Shown here piece by piece: positions 61,901-64,000 of a stretch of DNA of 64,000 nt (positions are counted from its first letter, which is position 1; every line of letters begins with the position of its first letter). A program made the position numbers and the translations under genes. This DNA comes from Apostichopus japonicus (Eukaryota; Echinodermata; Holothuroidea; Aspidochirotida; Stichopodidae), in NCBI RefSeq assembly GCF_037975245.1, contig NC_092563.1:22844960-22908959 (forward strand). Reading direction: 5' to 3'. The notes below the pieces were generated by a model, which was given only the letters and a program-made list of their open reading frames with translations, made no database searches and was not told where the DNA came from.

Positions 61901-64000
61901 AATATCAGTTTAACCATTGAAAAACACATTGCAAATTATTCTTCTTTTTTCAGTAGGTGCCAGTGGCGGAGCGAGGGGTATTGGTCAGGTGGGGGGGGGG
62001 GGGGAGAAGAGAATGGGTCTGTAGGGGTGCTTTTGACACTATCTAAGCGGAGCGCCACCACAGGTTGGCGCGGAGCGTACAGAAATTTTTGAGTAAAGAT
62101 ACTCCCTAGATCGCCGGAAATGACCCTTTCCGGGCCTTGCTAATTTGCAGAAAAATGAAGGATAAATAGGTGTCATTGCCATTTGTCATAAAATTGCACC
62201 AACAAAATGTGAAAAATGTCAATAGGTATTTGAGAGCGCAATAAAAAAGTCGATAATCGCGAATAAGAAAAAAGTGGTAAAAAGCTGAAAAGGGCGCCAG
62301 CAGTCCATTTGAGTCCGTCAGGGGTCATCGCCCCTCTGACTGTATGGACGCTCTGCCACTGGTAGGTGCCCGAAAAATTCTCAGCATATTGCCCAAATTT
62401 TCACCACAAAAATTGAAAAAAATGCAAATTATTATTCTTTCAGTAGGTGCCCGAAAAAATTCTCAGCATATTGCCCGAATTTTCACCAAAATATTTGAAA
62501 AACACATTGCAAATTATTCTTCTTTCAGTAGGTGCTCGACTTCTCAGCATAGGCCTATTGCCCAAATTTTCACCAAAAAATTGAAAAACACATTGCAAAT
62601 TATGATTCTTTCAGTAGATGCCCGAATAATTCTCAGCATATTCCCGAATTTTTACCCAAAAAAACCCCAGAAAAACATATTGCATATTATTATTCTTCCA
62701 GTAGGTGCCCGAAAAATTCTCAGCATATTGCCCGAATTTTCACCCAAAAAAATTGTTGGGGGGGCTGCAGCCCCCCCAGCCCCCCCGCCTCCTACGCCTA
62801 TGGTTCTCACATGATGTTCTTCTATCTATCGTCTTCTGATTGAACTTTGACCCTCCTTTGAGTGCGTTCTCTTGTCGTTTGCTTGTCTTGATCTACTGAT
62901 TCATGCTTTCTACTTCACACCTTCATAGTCTTCATTACCAGCTTCTGTGAAGCAGTGGCGGCGGAACCGGGGGGGCTTGGGGGGGCTCAGCCCCCCCAAT
63001 AAAAAAGTTGAGGGGGCAAATGCATGATAAGCCCCCCCAATATTTACCAAGGCTCCGAAACGTGCATCTGCCCATTTTTCAATGCATACTTGTCGATCTG
63101 TCCGATGCACACGTATACTCTATAGGTGTAATAATTTTAGTAATTGCTGGGGGACCCTCGGCCCGTCCCCTGGCTATAGACCACATTGTCACCCCAACCG
63201 CGTCTTCACGCCCCGTGAAAAGTGGAAGCAGTGAGTGTGAGTACCGGTAAGCTCTTCCAGGCTCCATCGTCATCTGAGTCCAGCTTTCTCTCTAACTTCA
63301 TCAATAGCAGATAATTGATAAAATCCCCCTCAAGATTGTCCGAAGCAAGAATAATTTTCAATCTTTAATCCCGGTGGGTGGATTTATTGAGTCAAAATTG
63401 ATCTGAAAATAAATCCCTGCCATTTTGACAACTCAGTAGTTAAACGCTGGTTGTTAGTCGGGGAGATATCTGCAATTAAAATTTTTATTAAATTGCGATG
63501 TTTTCATTTTTGGCTGTTTTATACTCCTGCTTGTCAAATGCAGATGGTCTTTTCATTGGTCTCTGGGATATTGATGGACTTTTAGGGCATGTTCTTTATT
63601 TTCTCTATCTTCATAAAAATTAGAATTTAGCAGGGATCACACTAACATAAACTACATGGGTTTTCTAACAACCTTTTTCCTGTTTTTTTTTTTTCATTTT
63701 TTATTACCGCACTTTAAAGTGCTGTTCATCTTCACTCTGTCTTTTAACAATGAGTCCATTTCGTTTGCGGTTTGTCTTGATAGTTTGATATAACAGTGAT
63801 GTCTCTGGACATTTGAGGTGTTTCCAGTTCCTTTCTTAACGAGAGGAATTGATTTCCCTTTTTATCTGGATTCTACAAAGTTGAACTTTTTATTTTTTGG
63901 TTCCGTTCTCGTAGCCCCGGATTATCATCGACAGGATTTAAGACAGCGAGGTAATTCTATGATTCCTATACTTGTTTGATTTCACTTTATTCCGACAAAC
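34697..64000 (+). CDS. WDR97-like WD40-repeat protein (3'-partial)
   Basis: At least 28 phase-consistent exons from the ATG at 34697: to 34933; 35176-35331; 36206-36322; 36785-37005; 37527-37745; 38422-38550; 39912-39951; 40219-40354; 41089-41411; 41658-41730; 43905-44087; 45030-45168; 45636-45742; 46394-46544; 46838-46913; 47255-47779; micro-exons 48148-48168, 49350-49379, 52218-52253; 52881-53255; 53528-53740; 54175-54281; 55095-55263; 55850-55978; 56350-56470; 57265-57454; 60032-60076; 61026-61052; candidates near 63141-63246 and 63915-63950. About 1430 residues are seen. Residues ~130-700 form WD40 repeats (clear KVWD, RVWS, KIWR and KIWD ends). A charged linker, a Pro/Glu-rich segment (~990-1085) and a helical HEAT/ARM-like region (~1100-1265) follow. 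The layout fits vertebrate WDR97 (about 1600 residues), with WDR87 as the nearest alternative. These are thought to be ciliary or sperm proteins. WD40 identity is sure; the ortholog name is less so. Confidence 0.75.
35176..35331 (+). CDS. WDR97-like exon
   Basis: Acceptor 35174-35175, donor 35332, phase 0 at both ends. 52 residues, ending in KRYVGWIDDEEYLK. Confidence 0.8.
36206..36322 (+). CDS. WDR97-like exon: first WD40 blade begins
   Basis: Acceptor 36204-36205, donor 36323, phase 0. It encodes SPFKISCVAYNDHQGEIVSA, a typical WD40 strand pattern. Confidence 0.85.
36785..37005 (+). CDS. WDR97-like exon: WD40 region
   Basis: Acceptor 36783-36784, donor 37006; phase 0 in, phase 2 out. It encodes CFVACDSNVAVVNLFEGTVL and a final NLHVRNISW, which continues into the next exon. 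Confidence 0.85.
37527..37745 (+). CDS. WDR97-like exon: two canonical WD40 repeats
   Basis: Acceptor 37525-37526, donor 37746, phase 2 at both ends. YLITGARDGSIKVWD and SIMSGSEDCTIRVWS flank a GH dipeptide (VGHRGPVTALAIFP): textbook WD40. Confidence 0.95.
38422..38550 (+). CDS. WDR97-like exon: WD40 region
   Basis: Acceptor 38420-38421, donor 38551, phase 2 at both ends. It encodes NIHSYSANTVHLWRLRQIHN, a divergent blade. No ATG-led frame; found by phase and pattern. Confidence 0.8.
38935..39595. repeat. 106-bp minisatellite, about six copies
   Basis: CAATACTCAGGGCCTGTAAT recurs at 38941, 39048, 39154, 39260, 39366, 39472 and (variant) 39579, spacing 106-107 bp. It lies wholly within a WDR97-like intron. 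Copies differ by only a few bases. Confidence 0.95.
39912..39951 (+). CDS. WDR97-like micro-exon (40 bp)
   Basis: Acceptor 39910-39911, donor 39952; phase 2 in, phase 0 out. It encodes SKVVQIKTTNHPD and is needed to reconcile the phases of its neighbours. Confidence 0.7.
40219..40354 (+). CDS. WDR97-like exon: WD40 region
   Basis: Acceptor 40217-40218, donor 40355; phase 0 in, phase 1 out. It encodes VMCTSRNGTVRIVTPGTGDV, a blade strand. Confidence 0.85.
41089..41411 (+). CDS. WDR97-like exon: WD40 region
   Basis: Acceptor 41087-41088, donor 41412; phase 1 in, phase 0 out. It encodes FVALRNGDILRADA and LLIAGRKDGCISVLDWKTL, with a basic loop of about 40 residues between the blades. Confidence 0.88.
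41658..41730 (+). CDS. WDR97-like exon: WD40 strand
   Basis: Acceptor 41656-41657, donor 41731; phase 0 in, phase 1 out. It encodes GVLGIVANPKNDQLITSGM; the WD end (DNVLKIWRVF) is on the next exon, so one blade is split by a 2.2-kb intron. Confidence 0.85.
41731..43904 (+). other. WDR97-like intron with a degenerate SINE
   Basis: Contains an AAT-rich microsatellite (about 41822-41865) and, at about 41880-42060, a worn relative of the 7190 SINE (shared TCC..GGTRGAGRCTGG and CTGTTCTAGA-type tail). No exon was recognised in the remainder. Confidence 0.55.
43905..44087 (+). CDS. WDR97-like exon: WD40 blade
   Basis: Acceptor 43903-43904, donor 44088, phase 1 at both ends. It completes a blade with NVLKIWRVFPF, then AHTPLHMSVMKNTLCVAF. 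Confidence 0.88.
45030..45168 (+). CDS. WDR97-like exon: canonical WD40 repeat
   Basis: Acceptor 45028-45029, donor 45169; phase 1 in, phase 2 out. It encodes DTVTGLACNPRMRYFASSSL followed by DGTIKIWD, one full repeat. Confidence 0.93.
45636..45742 (+). CDS. WDR97-like exon: last WD40 strands
   Basis: Acceptor 45634-45635, donor 45743; phase 2 in, phase 1 out. It encodes GDLLVGIGNHVHRIDH. Confidence 0.85.
46394..46544 (+). CDS. WDR97-like exon: post-propeller linker
   Basis: Acceptor 46392-46393, donor 46545; phase 1 in, phase 2 out. It encodes YLPRPFLRKMVSMIF and a polar linker. Confidence 0.78.
46838..46913 (+). CDS. WDR97-like exon: charged helix
   Basis: Acceptor 46836-46837, donor 46914; phase 2 in, phase 0 out. 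Acidic/basic helix KEETEELSREKKVKEE. Confidence 0.78.
47255..47779 (+). CDS. WDR97-like large exon: charged, Pro-rich linker
   Basis: Acceptor 47253-47254, donor 47780, phase 0 at both ends, 175 residues. It starts with a helix (AEREMELQRLRDGK), then an acidic/Gly-rich stretch and NPPIHPSGFIPNSILLRLLW. Confidence 0.87.
48148..48168 (+). CDS. Candidate WDR97-like micro-exon (21 bp)
   Basis: TTTGCTTAG precedes it and GTATTT follows; phase 0 at both ends, encoding QFMESPE. It would be optional in frame. Confidence 0.4.
49350..49379 (+). CDS. Candidate WDR97-like micro-exon (30 bp)
   Basis: CTGATAG acceptor, GTATAT donor, phase 0 at both ends, encoding RVFVWDEEEE. The acidic run suits the neighbouring linker. 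Confidence 0.45.
49380..52217 (+). other. WDR97-like intron
   Basis: 2.8 kb of AT-rich sequence. No further exon or transposon end was recognised; more micro-exons could be hidden here. Confidence 0.5.
52218..52253 (+). CDS. Candidate WDR97-like micro-exon (36 bp)
   Basis: CTATCAG acceptor, GTACAG donor, phase 0 at both ends, encoding DIELPKEDTSSQ. Confidence 0.5.
52881..53255 (+). CDS. WDR97-like exon: Pro/Glu-rich segment
   Basis: Acceptor 52879-52880, donor 53256, phase 0 at both ends, 125 residues. After SLELEMSPKSSLADKF comes a run rich in P, E and V (about 52985-53190), then FISQFIGSEWFDEYFPNA, which opens the helical region. Confidence 0.88.
53528..53740 (+). CDS. WDR97-like exon: helical region
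   Basis: Acceptor 53526-53527, donor 53741, phase 0 at both ends. Helices WTVTAFINMLLRLIKISDYA and ICFAILKLHQQEPL. Confidence 0.87.
54175..54281 (+). CDS. WDR97-like exon: HEAT/ARM-like helices
   Basis: Acceptor 54173-54174, donor 54282; phase 0 in, phase 2 out. It encodes FVVAAIHMMRDFGIHTIDVV and ELMCLFLDGDKDIR. Confidence 0.87.
54478..54990. repeat. 221-bp duplication and TA-rich tract in a WDR97-like intron
   Basis: AGAGTCAGTGCACAAGAAC recurs at 54481 and 54702, each followed by a C-run and CTTGCTTGATTTCCTAA. The rest is dense ATATA/ACTTACCTATA repetition. Confidence 0.88.
55095..55263 (+). CDS. WDR97-like exon: helical region
   Basis: Acceptor 55093-55094, donor 55264; phase 2 in, phase 0 out. 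It encodes ELVGECFFNMGLNDDHNYFF and RKWLEKWMSHFK. Confidence 0.88.
55243..55410 (+). repeat. ~75-bp tandem duplication copying the exon 3' end and its splice donor
   Basis: TGGATGAGTCATTTCAAGGT at the exon end (from 55246) recurs at about 55325, and both copies continue with TATGGG, TAATGTTAT and TAGGATAGGGCT. The second copy is intronic but keeps an intact donor context. Confidence 0.88.
55850..55978 (+). CDS. WDR97-like exon: basic linker
   Basis: Acceptor 55848-55849, donor 55979, phase 0 at both ends. Lys/Ser-rich (KKTIEQLKKGKVQG, SSPASSASSKSILKK). Confidence 0.8.
56350..56470 (+). CDS. WDR97-like exon: Ser-rich linker
   Basis: Acceptor 56348-56349, donor 56471; phase 0 in, phase 1 out. 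Encodes ESGLSEVTSEGSKGKYSPAP. Confidence 0.75.
57265..57454 (+). CDS. WDR97-like exon: C-terminal helix
   Basis: Acceptor 57263-57264, donor 57455; phase 1 in, phase 2 out. Helix ATPIEAINYFVEIELERYLE and a charged coiled stretch KMRLAKAREEAAKDQ. Confidence 0.85.
57455..60031 (+). other. WDR97-like intron
   Basis: 2.6 kb, AT-rich. A short duplication lies near 58600-58660 (CATTATACAAATCTATACA and CATCATACAAATCTATACA), and a C-run near 59330. No exon recognised. Confidence 0.55.
60032..60076 (+). CDS. Candidate WDR97-like exon (45 bp)
   Basis: CTCCGCCAG acceptor, AG/GTAAAG donor, phase 2 at both ends, encoding ESFDDDLESRFSYS. Confidence 0.6.
61026..61052 (+). CDS. Candidate WDR97-like micro-exon (27 bp)
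   Basis: TTTCCTTAAAG acceptor, AG/GTAAAT donor, phase 2 at both ends, encoding ELQFDDQK plus split Arg codons. Confidence 0.45.
61672..62802. mobile_element. hAT-like non-autonomous element, 1131 bp, with internal repeats and a nested insertion
   Basis: The perfect terminal inverted repeat CATAGGCGTAGGAG is flanked by an 8-bp duplication GTTCTCAC (61664-61671 and 62803-62810). It contains about five copies of a 75-90-bp unit (ACATTGCAAATTATTCTT, TTTCAGTAGGTGCCCGAAAA, TTCTCAGCATATTGCCC). A second element is inserted in the first unit. The shorter relative at 32683-33053 carries a single unit. Confidence 0.93.
61961..62361. mobile_element. Nested hAT-like miniature element, 401 bp
   Basis: Ends CAGTGGCGGAGCG and the complement of CAGTGGCAGAGCG, with a perfect 8-bp duplication GTAGGTGC (61953-61960 and 62362-62369) copied from the host element's own repeat. 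No coding frame. Confidence 0.92.
62954..63110. mobile_element. Probable hAT-like fragment (left end only)
   Basis: Begins CAGTGGCGGCGGAACCGG with G- and C-rich hairpins (CAGCCCCCCC, AAGCCCCCCC), the style of the nested element nearby. No matching right end was found, so it is probably truncated. Confidence 0.55.
63141..63246 (+). CDS. Possible exon of the WDR97-like gene
   Basis: A GC-richer open segment (GPSARPLAIDHIVTPTASSR, then VKSGSSECEY) ends at a good donor CG/GTAAGC (63247). The likely acceptor at 63139-63140 gives phase 1 in, which does not join the 61026 micro-exon directly (phase 2), so an intermediate exon or another acceptor is needed. Confidence 0.4.
63915..63950 (+). CDS. Possible WDR97-like micro-exon (36 bp)
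   Basis: TTCTCGTAG acceptor, AG/GTAATT donor, phase 2 at both ends, encoding PGLSSTGFKTA. The phase matches the donor at 63247. Confidence 0.45.

Noticed and set aside
62344-62814. 156-codon frame with repeated ARKILSILPKFSPKK-type motifs
   Set aside because: It is the translation of the internal tandem units of a non-autonomous hAT-like element.

Overview
The window is animal nuclear DNA: AT-rich, with small exons bounded by AG/GT splice sites, kilobase introns, tRNA-derived SINEs, a LINE fragment and many short non-autonomous DNA transposons. The protein families (CYLD, neuralized-like 2, a WDR97-type WD40 protein), the intron-exon style and the repeat types (a foldback element, hAT-like miniatures, SINEs) fit a marine deuterostome invertebrate, probably an echinoderm. 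That assignment is inference, since no search could be run. Exons below were assembled by eye from splice sites, reading-phase agreement and protein-family resemblance.

Layout. (1) Positions 1-20099, plus strand: 3' part of a CYLD-like deubiquitinase, 12 exons, about 1318 residues, 5' end outside the window. Its order is unusual: three Death-like domains, one CAP-Gly domain, a complete CYLD-type USP domain (catalytic Cys, His and Asp, plus the Cys/His B-box insert), then a disordered tail of about 515 residues carrying an internal tandem duplication. (2) 20100-26350: non-coding, holding the CYLD 3'UTR, a tRNA-derived SINE and a repeat whose head resembles U2 snRNA. (3) 26351-28017, minus strand: a complete two-exon NEURL2-like gene (NHR domain plus SOCS box), tail to tail with the CYLD gene. 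(4) 28018-34670: non-coding and repeat-rich, with a 286-bp inverted-repeat MITE containing telomere-like TTAGGG runs, a 1.4-kb foldback element built from short palindromes, and a 371-bp hAT-like element. (5) 34697 to the right edge, plus strand: a WDR97-like WD40 gene of at least 28 exons (about 1430 residues seen), including several micro-exons, and continuing past the window. Its introns hold a 106-bp minisatellite, a duplicated splice-donor segment and two nested hAT-like elements.

Biology. Two of the three genes belong to ubiquitin signalling. CYLD removes Lys63- and Met1-linked ubiquitin chains in NF-kB and cell-death pathways. NEURL2 is a substrate receptor for a Cullin-RING ligase. 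The Death-Death-Death-CAP-Gly-USP arrangement is the most interesting item, because it would let the deubiquitinase join Death-domain complexes directly. The WDR97-like gene appears unrelated in function and is probably a ciliary/axonemal scaffold.
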